Assembly (NCBI GenBank): GCA_035319185.1
Contig: DATHDF010000074.1
Coordinates: 124,001 to 188,000 of the forward strand
Source: Fen-1308 sp035319185
GTDB lineage: Bacteria > Nitrospirota > Thermodesulfovibrionia > Thermodesulfovibrionales > Dissulfurispiraceae
Direction: 5' to 3'
Length of the DNA: 64,000 nt
This document shows positions 25,199 to 32,723 of the stretch, one piece after another. The first letter of the stretch is position 1. Each line of letters opens with the position of its first letter. The translations under genes were made by a program, and so were the position numbers. The notes beneath the pieces are model-generated. The model saw only the letters and a list, made by a program, of their open reading frames with translations. It was not told the origin of the DNA and did not search any database.

Positions 25199-26494
25199 AT
25201 GAGCAAGATAGATAACAGGCTCAGGACGGAATCACTGGCGCTGCACGGCGGGCAGCAGCCTGATACAGCAACCGGATCGCGCGCCGTACCGATCTATCAG
25301 ACCACGTCATATCAGTTCAGGAGCACCGAACATGCGGCCAATCTCTTCGGGCTTAAGGAATTCGGCAATATTTATACGCGCCTTATGAATCCGACAACCG
25401 ACGTGCTCGAAAGGAGAATGGCCCTTCTCGATGGAGGCGCGGCCGCGCTAGCCGTATCCAGCGGTCAGTCGGCCATAACGCTGGCGCTGCTCAACATTGC
25501 ACAGGCCGGAGATGAAATCGTGTCTGCCGACAGCCTCTACGGAGGGACGTACAACCTCTTTCATTACACATTTCCGAGGATGGGGATAATGGTTAATTTC
25601 GTAAAATCGAATGATATCTCCGCTTTCGAAAAAGCCATCACTCCAAAAACCAGGGCGATTTATGCTGAATCAATCGGGAACCCGAAACTTGACGTTGCCG
25701 ACCTGGAGGCGCTCTCTGCCCTCGCCCACAAACATGGCATACCGTTCATAGTGGACAATACGGTTGCGCCGTATCTCCTGCGGCCCATGGATTTCGGCGC
25801 CGATATAGTCGTCTATTCCGCGACAAAATTCATCGGCGGCCACGGGACATCCATCGGCGGCATAATCGTGGATTCGGGCAGGTTCGACTGGACGAACGGC
25901 AAGTTTCCGCTAATATCAGGTCCGGACGCCAGCTATCACGGCATCGACTTCGTAGAGGCGCTGAAGCCTCTCGGAAACATCGCCTACATCATCAAGGCGC
26001 GTGTGACACTACTGAGGGACATAGGAGCAGCCCTCTCTCCTTTTAACTCCTTCCTCTTCCTGCAGGGACTCGAAACCCTGCATCTGAGGATGCCCAGGCA
26101 TTGTGAAAATGCGCTTGCGACTGCCCGATATCTGGAGAAACATCCGGGTGTAAGCTGGGTTAATTATCCGGGTCTCGATTCCAGCCCCGAAAAGAGTCGC
26201 GCCTCCAGGTATCTGAAAAAAGGCGCCGGGGCCATAATCGGCTTCGGCATCAAAGGCGGGGCCGAAGCGGGTAAGAAGTTCATAGAGGCGCTGGAGCTCA
26301 TTTCGCATCTGGCCAACATTGGAGACGCCAAGACCCTGGCGATCCATCCGGCAACGACCACGCATCAGCAGCTCTCTCCCGGAGAGCAGCTCGCCACAGG
26401 GGTAACGCCAGACTTCGTCAGGCTTTCCATCGGGCTTGAGCACATCGACGACATTATAGCCGACATTGAACAGGCGCTCGGCAAGGCTTCGTAG
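25199..26494 (+). CDS. metY: O-acetylhomoserine sulfhydrylase
   Basis: 431 aa of the Cys/Met-metabolism PLP family. Landmarks: LRTESLALHGGQQPD start, YTRLMNPTTDVLERRMALLDGG, the SGQSAITLALLNIAQAGDEI strand-helix, DNTVAPYLLRP, PLP lysine in VYSATKFIGGHG, and IGDAKTLAIHPATTTHQQLS. The length (about 430) and the long insert match MetY rather than MetB/MetC (about 390). It makes homocysteine from O-acetylhomoserine and sulfide. The downstream metX supplies its substrate. Confidence 0.95.
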   Translation: MSKIDNRLRTESLALHGGQQPDTATGSRAVPIYQTTSYQFRSTEHAANLFGLKEFGNIYTRLMNPTTDVLERRMALLDGGAAALAVSSGQSAITLALLNIAQAGDEIVSADSLYGGTYNLFHYTFPRMGIMVNFVKSNDISAFEKAITPKTRAIYAESIGNPKLDVADLEALSALAHKHGIPFIVDNTVAPYLLRPMDFGADIVVYSATKFIGGHGTSIGGIIVDSGRFDWTNGKFPLISGPDASYHGIDFVEALKPLGNIAYIIKARVTLLRDIGAALSPFNSFLFLQGLETLHLRMPRHCENALATARYLEKHPGVSWVNYPGLDSSPEKSRASRYLKKGAGAIIGFGIKGGAEAGKKFIEALELISHLANIGDAKTLAIHPATTTHQQLSPGEQLATGVTPDFVRLSIGLEHIDDIIADIEQALGKAS

Positions 26495-26530
26495 CGTGAT
26501 CGGATCGAATTGTCATAACCAGGAGATACT

Positions 26531-27463
26531 ATGAAAATATTTCAGGACATAACTAAAACCATAGGCGCCACGCCGCTGGTAAGGATCAACAGGCTCACAG
26601 CCGGTATGCCCGGCACAGTTGCAGCAAAACTTGAGTCGTTCAATCCGCTGTCGAGCGTCAAGGACCGCATAGGGGTCTCGATGATCGAGGCAGCCGAAAG
26701 GGATGGACTCGTCGAAAAAGATACCCTCATAATCGAACCTACCAGCGGCAACACGGGGATAGCCCTGGCATTCGTCTGCGCTGCAAAAGGATACAGGCTG
26801 GTCCTCACCATGCCGGAGACCATGAGCCTGGAAAGGCGGCAACTCCTCAGGATCCTGGGGGCCGAGGTCGTGCTGACCGAAGGCGCAAAGGGTATGCGCG
26901 GGGCGATCGAGAAGGCTGAAGAGCTGCTAAAGGAGCACCCGAAGAGCTTCATGCCGCAGCAGTTCAGGAATCACTCCAATCCGGAGATACACCGCAAGAC
27001 AACTGCTGAAGAAATATGGATGGATACTGACGGCTCGGTTGATTGCTTTGTTGCAGGGATAGGAACAGGCGGCACTATAACCGGCGTCGGAGAGGTCCTG
27101 AAAAAAAGGAAGTCGTCCGTGAAGATAATAGCCGTTGAGCCTGCAGACTCTCCCGTTCTTTCAGGCGGAACGCCCGGCCCCCACAAGATCCAGGGGATAG
27201 GCGCCGGGTTCGTCCCCGCAGTGCTGAATACCGCCGTTTATGACGAAATCATACAGGTCACCAACGAGGCAGCGGGAGACATGGCCCGCAGGCTTGCTCG
27301 CGAGGAGGGCATCTTCTCCGGCATTTCGAGCGGCGCTGCAATGTGGGCTGCAATCGAGATCGCAAAACGCGAAGAATACAGGAACAAGCTAATCGTAGTT
27401 GTATTGCCGGACACCGGCGAGCGTTACCTATCAACGTGGCTTTATCAGGAGTTCCTGGGTTGA
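26531..27463 (+). CDS. cysK: Cysteine synthase (O-acetylserine sulfhydrylase)
   Basis: 310 aa. Family motifs: IGATPLVRINRL, PLP lysine in SSVKDRIG, substrate loop PTSGNTGIALAF, PETMSLERRQLL, GIGTGGTITGVGEVL, and IFSGISSGAAMWAA. It condenses O-acetylserine with sulfide. It lies between metY and metX, whose TTG start overlaps the cysK stop, so sulfide assimilation into Cys and Met is encoded together. Confidence 0.96.
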   Translation: MKIFQDITKTIGATPLVRINRLTAGMPGTVAAKLESFNPLSSVKDRIGVSMIEAAERDGLVEKDTLIIEPTSGNTGIALAFVCAAKGYRLVLTMPETMSLERRQLLRILGAEVVLTEGAKGMRGAIEKAEELLKEHPKSFMPQQFRNHSNPEIHRKTTAEEIWMDTDGSVDCFVAGIGTGGTITGVGEVLKKRKSSVKIIAVEPADSPVLSGGTPGPHKIQGIGAGFVPAVLNTAVYDEIIQVTNEAAGDMARRLAREEGIFSGISSGAAMWAAIEIAKREEYRNKLIVVVLPDTGERYLSTWLYQEFLG

Positions 27464-28605
27464 ATAAGGGCGTCGGAATCGTCGAGACAAAATATATCAC
27501 CTTTGCCGAACCGCCCGAAGAGATGGCGCTGGAGTCGGGGCAGAAGCTTGGCCCGATCACCCTTGCCTACGAAACTTACGGTGAACTTGACGGGGCCCGC
27601 AGCAACGCGATCCTGGTCCTTCACGCCTTCTCCGGAGATGCGCATGCCGCAGGTTTTCACAGGGGCGACGACAAGCCGGGCTGGTGGGACGATATGATCG
27701 GCCCCGGAAAGGCCATTGACACTGCCAGATATTTTGTCGTGTGCTCCAATGTAATCGGAGGCTGCAAGGGCAGCACCGGGCCGTCTTCGATCAATCCTGA
27801 AACAGGCGGGCCGTACGCTCTGGACTTTCCGGTCATTACCATTGCCGACATGGTGAACGCCCAGAAGCGCCTGACAGACCATCTGGGCATCGACAGACTG
27901 CTCTGCGTCATCGGCGGCTCGATGGGCGGGATGCAGGTCCTGCAATGGGTCTCAGCCCATCCTGAACATATCTGCTCGGCAATACCCATTGCGACAACCC
28001 TCAAACACTCGCCTCAGCAAATCGCCTTCAACGAGGTCGGCAGACAGGCTGTCATGGCCGACCCGGACTGGAACCACGGCAATTACTACGGCAAGTCGAG
28101 GCCTGAAAGGGGGCTTGCAATTGCTCGCATGATAGGGCACATCACCTTCATGAGCGAAAAGTCGATGGAGGCCAAGTTTTCGCGCAGGCTGAAAGACAAG
28201 GATTACAGCTACGGACTACAGACCGACTTCGAAGTTGAGGGTTATCTCAGATACAAGGGGGACAAGTTCGTCAAGCGCTTCGACGCAAACTCGTACCTTT
28301 ACATCACCAAGGCCATCGACTATTTCGATCTGTCGGGGCAAAAGCTGATTTCGTCAGGGACCGGCAGCGATGTCCGCTTTCTCGTGATCGCCTTCGAGTC
28401 CGACTGGCTCTATCCGCCTCAGCAGTCGCAGGAGATCGTACGCAACCTGAAGATGCGGCACGTGGACGCTACATACATCGAGATAAAATCGAGCTATGGT
28501 CATGACGCCTTTCTGCTGGAGGTCAGGGAGCAAACCACCCTGATACGCCACTTCCTGGGAAGGCTGTACAACGGCAGCGGCGGAGATAATGCTTATGAAA
28601 TCTGA
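27460..28605 (+). CDS. metX: Homoserine O-acetyltransferase
   Basis: 381 aa from a TTG start overlapping the cysK stop, with AGGAG well placed upstream; a longer in-frame ATG inside cysK is unlikely. Alpha/beta-hydrolase fold: nucleophile Ser in CVIGGSMGGMQVLQW, catalytic Asp in FESDWLYPPQQS and His in SSYGHDAFLLE, plus the signature SSINPETGGPYALDFP. It acetylates homoserine for MetY. It overlaps metW by 17 bp. Confidence 0.96.
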   Translation: MNKGVGIVETKYITFAEPPEEMALESGQKLGPITLAYETYGELDGARSNAILVLHAFSGDAHAAGFHRGDDKPGWWDDMIGPGKAIDTARYFVVCSNVIGGCKGSTGPSSINPETGGPYALDFPVITIADMVNAQKRLTDHLGIDRLLCVIGGSMGGMQVLQWVSAHPEHICSAIPIATTLKHSPQQIAFNEVGRQAVMADPDWNHGNYYGKSRPERGLAIARMIGHITFMSEKSMEAKFSRRLKDKDYSYGLQTDFEVEGYLRYKGDKFVKRFDANSYLYITKAIDYFDLSGQKLISSGTGSDVRFLVIAFESDWLYPPQQSQEIVRNLKMRHVDATYIEIKSSYGHDAFLLEVREQTTLIRHFLGRLYNGSGGDNAYEI

Positions 28606-29194
28606 CGGCGTGCGCATGGATCACAGGATCATCTACGACATCGTCGAGCCCGGCTCCAGGGTCCTTGACCTGGGCTGCGGCGATGGGGCCCTGATGCATC
28701 TTCTTGCAACAGGTAAAGGTGCACGGGTGCAGGGGATTGAGCTGGCCGAGGAACAGATCTACAAGTGTGTAAAACGCGGCGTGAGCGTGTTCCACAGCGA
28801 CATCGACACAGGCCTCTCGGAATATCCCGACAAATCGTTCGATTACATTATTCTGAACCAGAGCCTGCAGGAAACAAGGAAGGTCGAATTCGTCCTGAAC
28901 GAGGCCCTTCGGGTCGGACGCAAGGTAATCGTCGGGTTTTCCAACTTCGCCTATTACAAAGCCCGCATAGAGATCTTTTTCCATGGACGAGCGCCGGTTA
29001 CCGAATCACTGCCGCACGCGTGGTACTCGACCCCAAACCTGCATTTCCTGAGCATACGCGACTTCGAGAGCTACTGCGCCGACAAAGGCCTGAAGGTGCT
29101 CGCCCGATACTATTTGGGAGAAAATAAAACGGTATGGCTGCTGCCCAATCTCCTGGCCCTTAATGCCATCTTCGTAATATCAGCAGAAGAGTAG
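28589..29194 (+). CDS. metW: MetW methionine-biosynthesis protein
   Basis: 201 aa. Class I SAM-fold start VEPGSRVLDLGCGDGALMHLL, then the MetW signature DYIILNQSLQETRKVEFVLNE and VGFSNFAYYKARIEIFFHGRAP, and GLKVLARYYLGENKTV at the end. MetW pairs with MetX and is needed for full acetyltransferase activity in several bacteria; the reading frame overlap fits this. Confidence 0.95.
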   Translation: MLMKSDGVRMDHRIIYDIVEPGSRVLDLGCGDGALMHLLATGKGARVQGIELAEEQIYKCVKRGVSVFHSDIDTGLSEYPDKSFDYIILNQSLQETRKVEFVLNEALRVGRKVIVGFSNFAYYKARIEIFFHGRAPVTESLPHAWYSTPNLHFLSIRDFESYCADKGLKVLARYYLGENKTVWLLPNLLALNAIFVISAEE

Positions 29195-29209
29195 CCTCTC
29201 AGGGCTACT
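29190..29209. terminator. Hairpin shared by two convergent stop codons
   Basis: AGTAGCC (29190-29196) and GGCTACT (29203-29209) form a 7-bp stem with a 6-nt loop. The metW stop lies in one arm and the stop of the convergent CxxC gene in the other. Possibly a bidirectional terminator; there is no strong U-tract. Confidence 0.35.
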
Positions 29210-29402
29210 TGATGATCATCTGCCTGTCCGCAAGGTCCCCTTTCTGGTTACAGACAGGACAAGGCTTGCGCACAATCGCGTGTCCCCCCTTGCACTTGGT
29301 ACACGGTCTCAAACCGATAAAAGACGTGCCGTTGCAGAACTGGCATTTTTCCTGGCTGTCGTACCAGTGGGTCCCCTTGCATATCGGGCATTTTTCAGGC
29401 AT
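29205..29402 (-). CDS. Small CxxC zinc-ribbon protein
   Basis: 65 aa from the ATG preceded by AAAGGAG; an earlier ATG 14 codons upstream is less likely. Four CxxC motifs (CPIC, CQFC, CTKC, CPVC) followed by Gly or Lys-Gly resemble half of the DnaJ central zinc domain. Two zinc sites are likely. It is cytoplasmic and may be a chaperone-like or nucleic-acid-binding protein. Confidence 0.75.
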   Translation of the reverse strand: MPEKCPICKGTHWYDSQEKCQFCNGTSFIGLRPCTKCKGGHAIVRKPCPVCNQKGDLADRQMIIK

Positions 29403-29591
29403 ACTCGCTCCTTTTTGGCACTTCGACATCGGACCATCTTTCAATTAATTTAAGTATACCGCATGTGCAGGCGATTTATGCGGTCAAATATATAAAGCCC
29501 GCAAATTGAAATGCCATGGACGGCCGGTGCACAAGTAAATTAAAGTAGAGCATAGCGACCATTAAGATCTGTAAGAGGGAGGATTCGACGG

Positions 29592-30620
29592 ATGAAGGCA
29601 ATGGTCCTGAAGAAGATCTGCAGCCTCGACGAATACGAGGCGCCGCTGGAACCTGCGGACATACCCATACCTGTACCTGGAGATAAGGATGTACTGGTGA
29701 AGGTCTACGCATGCGGGGTCTGCCACACGGAGCTTGACGAGATAGAGGGAAGGACGCCCCCTTCGAGATTGCCTATAGTACCAGGTCATCAGGTTGTAGG
29801 AAGAATCGCAGCCATGGGGAAAGGCGCCGGCAGATTCGGCGTAGGCGACAGGGTGGGTATCGCCTGGATCAACTCAGCATGCGGCAGCTGTCGTTTCTGC
29901 CAGGAAGGCCGTGAGAACCTCTGCGCAGATTTTGCTGCAACCGGCAGGGACGTCGACGGAGGCTATGCCGAGTACATGACGGTGCGGGAAGAATTCGCCT
30001 ATCCGATCCCGGAGATTTTTTCGGATGCTGAAGCCGCACCGCTGCTCTGCGCAGGAGCGGTGGGATATCGCTCACTGCAGCTTTCCGGATTAATAAATGG
30101 TCTCAATCTGGGGCTGATAGGGTTCGGGGCCTCGGCCCATCTCGTGCTCTCGGCAGTCAGATACTTATACCCGGACTGCCGTATATTTGCTTTCTCTCGC
30201 ACAGACGGCGAACGAAATTTCGCGCTCGAACTTGGCGCTTTCTGGGCCGGCGATTTCGGCGAAACTCCACCTGAAAAACTTCATTGCGCCATCGACACGA
30301 CCCCTGTCTGGGAGCCCGTCGTCGATACGCTGGAACATTTGCAGAGCGGAGGACGGCTCGTGATAAATGCGATAAGAAAAGAAGGGCTCGACAAGGAATA
30401 TCTGCTTAAACTGGATTATGCGCGTCATCTCTGGATGGAAAAAGAGATAAAGAGCGTCGCAAATGTAACGAGAAAAGATGTGAATGAATTTCTTAAGATA
30501 GCTGCGAAAATACCGATCAGACCCGAAATCCAGGAATATGATCTTGCCGATGCGAATAAAGCGCTGCTTGAGCTTAAACAGAGAAAGATACGCGGGGCAA
30601 AGGTTTTGAGGATAGGATAA
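29592..30620 (+). CDS. Zinc-dependent alcohol dehydrogenase
   Basis: 342 aa medium-chain dehydrogenase. Catalytic zinc ligands are in YACGVCHTELDEIEG and PIVPGHQVVG. Structural zinc cysteines are in SACGSCRFCQEGRENLC. The nucleotide-binding turn is GLIGFGASAHLVLSAV, which departs from the usual GxGxxG. The C-terminal half matches the group annotated as zinc-binding alcohol dehydrogenase of the AdhP type. Substrate unknown; the gene stands alone behind GGGAGGA. Confidence 0.9.
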   Translation: MKAMVLKKICSLDEYEAPLEPADIPIPVPGDKDVLVKVYACGVCHTELDEIEGRTPPSRLPIVPGHQVVGRIAAMGKGAGRFGVGDRVGIAWINSACGSCRFCQEGRENLCADFAATGRDVDGGYAEYMTVREEFAYPIPEIFSDAEAAPLLCAGAVGYRSLQLSGLINGLNLGLIGFGASAHLVLSAVRYLYPDCRIFAFSRTDGERNFALELGAFWAGDFGETPPEKLHCAIDTTPVWEPVVDTLEHLQSGGRLVINAIRKEGLDKEYLLKLDYARHLWMEKEIKSVANVTRKDVNEFLKIAAKIPIRPEIQEYDLADANKALLELKQRKIRGAKVLRIG

Positions 30621-30684
30621 GAGAGAAAGCCGGGCCAAGCCGCCGTACCAGGCCAGACTCACGCGCCCGCAGTTTTGGGGCGGC

Positions 30685-30725
30685 AATTATACATATTTAC
30701 ATATATTCATATAATATGTATAATT
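30685..30725 (+). promoter_or_regulatory. vapBC promoter with overlapping operator dyad
   Basis: 12-bp perfect arms AATTATACATAT (30685-30696) and ATATGTATAATT (30714-30725). Within it lies TTTACA (30696-30701), a 17-bp spacer and TATAAT (30719-30724), an excellent sigma-70 promoter. The dyad covering both elements fits autorepression by VapB. Confidence 0.7.
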
Positions 30726-30748
30726 AAGCATAAGGAAGGTGAGATTTA

Positions 30749-30994
30749 ATGGATACTGTAATAGTAGGAGAAAGAGGGCAGGTAACGATCCCGAAGAAAC
30801 TCAGGGACAGGTTCGGCATCAAGTCGAAATCTCCTGTGGTGTTTGAGCTCCGTGAGGACGGTATTATGATAAAACCGGCTCTAACCGTAACGGTGCGAGA
30901 GTTTTCCGATGATTTTATCAGAGAGATTTCTGAGTCCGACAGGCTTAAAACGGGAGAACGGAAGGATGTTCTTGCCAGGTGGAAAAGAAGATAA
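30749..30994 (+). CDS. vapB: VapB-type AbrB-fold antitoxin
   Basis: 81 aa. An N-terminal AbrB/SpoVT swapped-hairpin domain: VIVGERGQVTIPKKLRDRFG followed by PVVFELREDGIMIKPA. The C-terminus (about 50-81) should wrap the toxin. It overlaps the PIN toxin gene by 16 bp and has an operator-like palindrome over its promoter. AAGGAAGGTGAG lies before the ATG. Confidence 0.9.
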   Translation: MDTVIVGERGQVTIPKKLRDRFGIKSKSPVVFELREDGIMIKPALTVTVREFSDDFIREISESDRLKTGERKDVLARWKRR

Positions 30995-31413
30995 AGGTCT
31001 TTCTCGACAGCAATGTTCTGTTTTCCATTGCGTATAACGGTAAAGACAACTCGCGTTCATATCTGATTTATGACATTCAGGAAATGGGCAGCATCAAAGT
31101 ATGTTTTTCAGCGCTGGTATGCCAGGAGGCCCTCTTTAACATCAGGAGAAAAAGACCCGAGGCAGAACAATTTCTCAAATATCTGATCGACAGATCAGCA
31201 CTATTAACTGACATATATACCGATCTTAAATATACGGAAATACGAGAGCTTCCCCAAAATGACAGAATAATTCTATCAACTGCCGTCTACCATAAGATGG
31301 ATGTATTCCTTACAGGAAATATCAAGGATTTTAAGATTGTCTATAATAAGAAGATATTAAATACGCTCATTCTCAGACCAGCTGATTTTCTAGGTATAAA
31401 TCGCGAAAGATAA
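30979..31413 (+). CDS. vapC: VapC-type PIN-domain toxin
   Basis: 144 aa. PIN acidic residues appear in KVFLDSNVLFSIAY, SALVCQEALFNIRRKRPEAE, and LPQNDRIILSTAVYHKMDVFLTGNIKDF. These fit a metal-dependent endoribonuclease of the VapC/PIN_3 type. The start overlaps vapB by 16 bp. Confidence 0.88.
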   Translation: MEKKIKVFLDSNVLFSIAYNGKDNSRSYLIYDIQEMGSIKVCFSALVCQEALFNIRRKRPEAEQFLKYLIDRSALLTDIYTDLKYTEIRELPQNDRIILSTAVYHKMDVFLTGNIKDFKIVYNKKILNTLILRPADFLGINRER

Positions 31414-31445
31414 GAATTAAAACTTCAGAGGTACCTCTAAGCAAT

Positions 31446-31544
31446 TAAACTAGGTCCGCGCCCGCGCAGGGCGCGACCAAAACCGGACTCAATTTTTTTG
31501 AGGTTCGCTAGTGTTTCAATCCACGCGCCCACGCGGGGCGCGAC
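31446..31544 (+). CRISPR. Two-repeat type I-C-like CRISPR remnant
   Basis: A 32-nt repeat at 31513-31544 begins GTTTCAATCCACGCGCCC and ends GGGGCGCGAC, closely matching the known type I-C repeat. A degenerate copy at 31446-31477 keeps the GC-rich half (CGCGCCCGCGC, then GGGCGCGAC) but has lost the first ten bases. The 35-nt spacer between them has the length usual for type I-C. Another 35-nt-like stretch follows the second repeat without a third repeat. No cas genes are in the window. The rest of the gap 31414-31712 holds no recognisable gene. Confidence 0.75.
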
Positions 31545-31712
31545 CAGGTCTTCTGCAACGTGAGCTATGTATTCATTCATAGTTACAAACAATCATAGCA
31601 CTTTGCACATGCACTGACTAGAGGGGAAAAAAAACTTGAAAGGTAATAATAGAATGTATCGGATTTCTACTGACGGTTCATTTGTGGAACTAGCTATTTT
31701 CGGCTGCAACTA

Positions 31713-32342
31713 CTACGCCGCAGGCAGTTTGATTATCGTCTCTTCCCCGTTTCTCAAAATCTCGGCGCCAATTTCGGCGGCGAGTTCATTGAGTTCTTCA
31801 TCGCTGCAGATGGCGGTCGGGGTTTCTTTCGAGGATTCGCCTTTTGATTCCAGCGCCAAGCATACACGCCCTTCCGACAGGGAGCTGCCGACGCGTATTA
31901 CTCCGTTTCTGTCGAGGCGCGATATCTTGCCGTCAATGATGCAGAAGAGCAGGCAGTGCAAAAGCATGGGGTCTGCTTCAATCTGAGGGATGCCTCCGCG
32001 CAACGTCTTCTCAAACGCTATGCGCTTTCTGTATGCAAGGCGCGTCATGAGGGCAGTCAGTTCTTCAGCAATGTCGTTGATGCTGATCATGGCCCGTCCG
32101 CAGTCCATGCGGTGCGCAAAGCGGTGAAGGTAATCGGTTATCGACACGGCCCTCGCTATCTGGTCCTCCACGCAGCCGATGTATCCCAGAAACTGTTTGG
32201 AGTCCACGGAGCGTGATTTGCCGATCTGCAGGACGTCCTTCATAAGCCCGTTGGTTTCTTTGATGATTGCCAGATAATTCCTGACCTCATGGGCATAACT
32301 GGAAAGTATCCTGTCTATAAAGGCAAGCCTGACGTTTTTCAT
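31713..32342 (-). CDS. Degenerate histidine kinase / phosphotransfer-like protein
   Basis: 209 aa with no sensor or membrane part. The DHp helix keeps the phospho-acceptor: SYAHEVRNYLAIIKETNGL with His18. Many positions align by eye with the DHp of the kinase two genes upstream (LMKD, FAHRMD versus FARRMD, ISINDIAEEL versus IDLNDTIKEV). The ATPase part is degenerate: the N-box Asn is missing in LLFCIIDGKI, G1 is ESKGES, and no G2 glycines remain. It therefore probably cannot autophosphorylate, and may act as a ChpT-like phosphotransfer or phosphatase protein. It overlaps the receiver gene by 4 bp. Confidence 0.8.
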   Translation of the reverse strand: MKNVRLAFIDRILSSYAHEVRNYLAIIKETNGLMKDVLQIGKSRSVDSKQFLGYIGCVEDQIARAVSITDYLHRFAHRMDCGRAMISINDIAEELTALMTRLAYRKRIAFEKTLRGGIPQIEADPMLLHCLLFCIIDGKISRLDRNGVIRVGSSLSEGRVCLALESKGESSKETPTAICSDEELNELAAEIGAEILRNGEETIIKLPAA

Positions 32343-32713
32343 CCTTTTTTCTTCTTAAGCGCCATGTCGATCTTCACGGTAAGGCCCTCTATTTCGACCG
32401 GCTTCATGATGTAATCAAAGGCGCCGCCTGACTGACACTCAGAGTTGCATTGGTCCGAACCGTGCCCAGTCAAAAGTATCACCTCAATGGACTGGTTGAA
32501 TTTTTTTATGTCCTTCAGGATGTCCACGCCGCTGGCACCGGGCATTTTAAGGTCAAGAATGACTATGTCGGGCACGTTCCCGGCAATCCGCTCAAGCACT
32601 GCATCTGCCGTGTAAACCGTGCTTGTTTCGTAACCCCTTATATTGAGCCGTTCCGCGAGGGTCGATGCGAATTCGACCTCATCGTCGACCAGCAGTATCT
32701 TCGCTTTAGCCAT
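32339..32713 (-). CDS. Single-domain response regulator
   Basis: 124 aa. Receiver with DD at 10-11, Asp54 (VILDLKMPG), switch Thr in ILLTGHGS and Lys in IMKPVEIE. It is close in sequence to the receivers at 39344 and 39815 (VDDE-xF, LDLKMPG, ILLTGHG), so they form a family in this island. It sits between the Cache-type kinase (10-bp gap) and the degenerate kinase (4-bp overlap). Confidence 0.92.
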   Translation of the reverse strand: MAKAKILLVDDEVEFASTLAERLNIRGYETSTVYTADAVLERIAGNVPDIVILDLKMPGASGVDILKDIKKFNQSIEVILLTGHGSDQCNSECQSGGAFDYIMKPVEIEGLTVKIDMALKKKKG

Positions 32714-32723
32714 GAATACCTCC

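Noticed and set aside
31446..31544. Active CRISPR-Cas locus
   Set aside because: Only two repeats, one damaged, and no cas gene in the window, so the locus is reported as a remnant or solo array.
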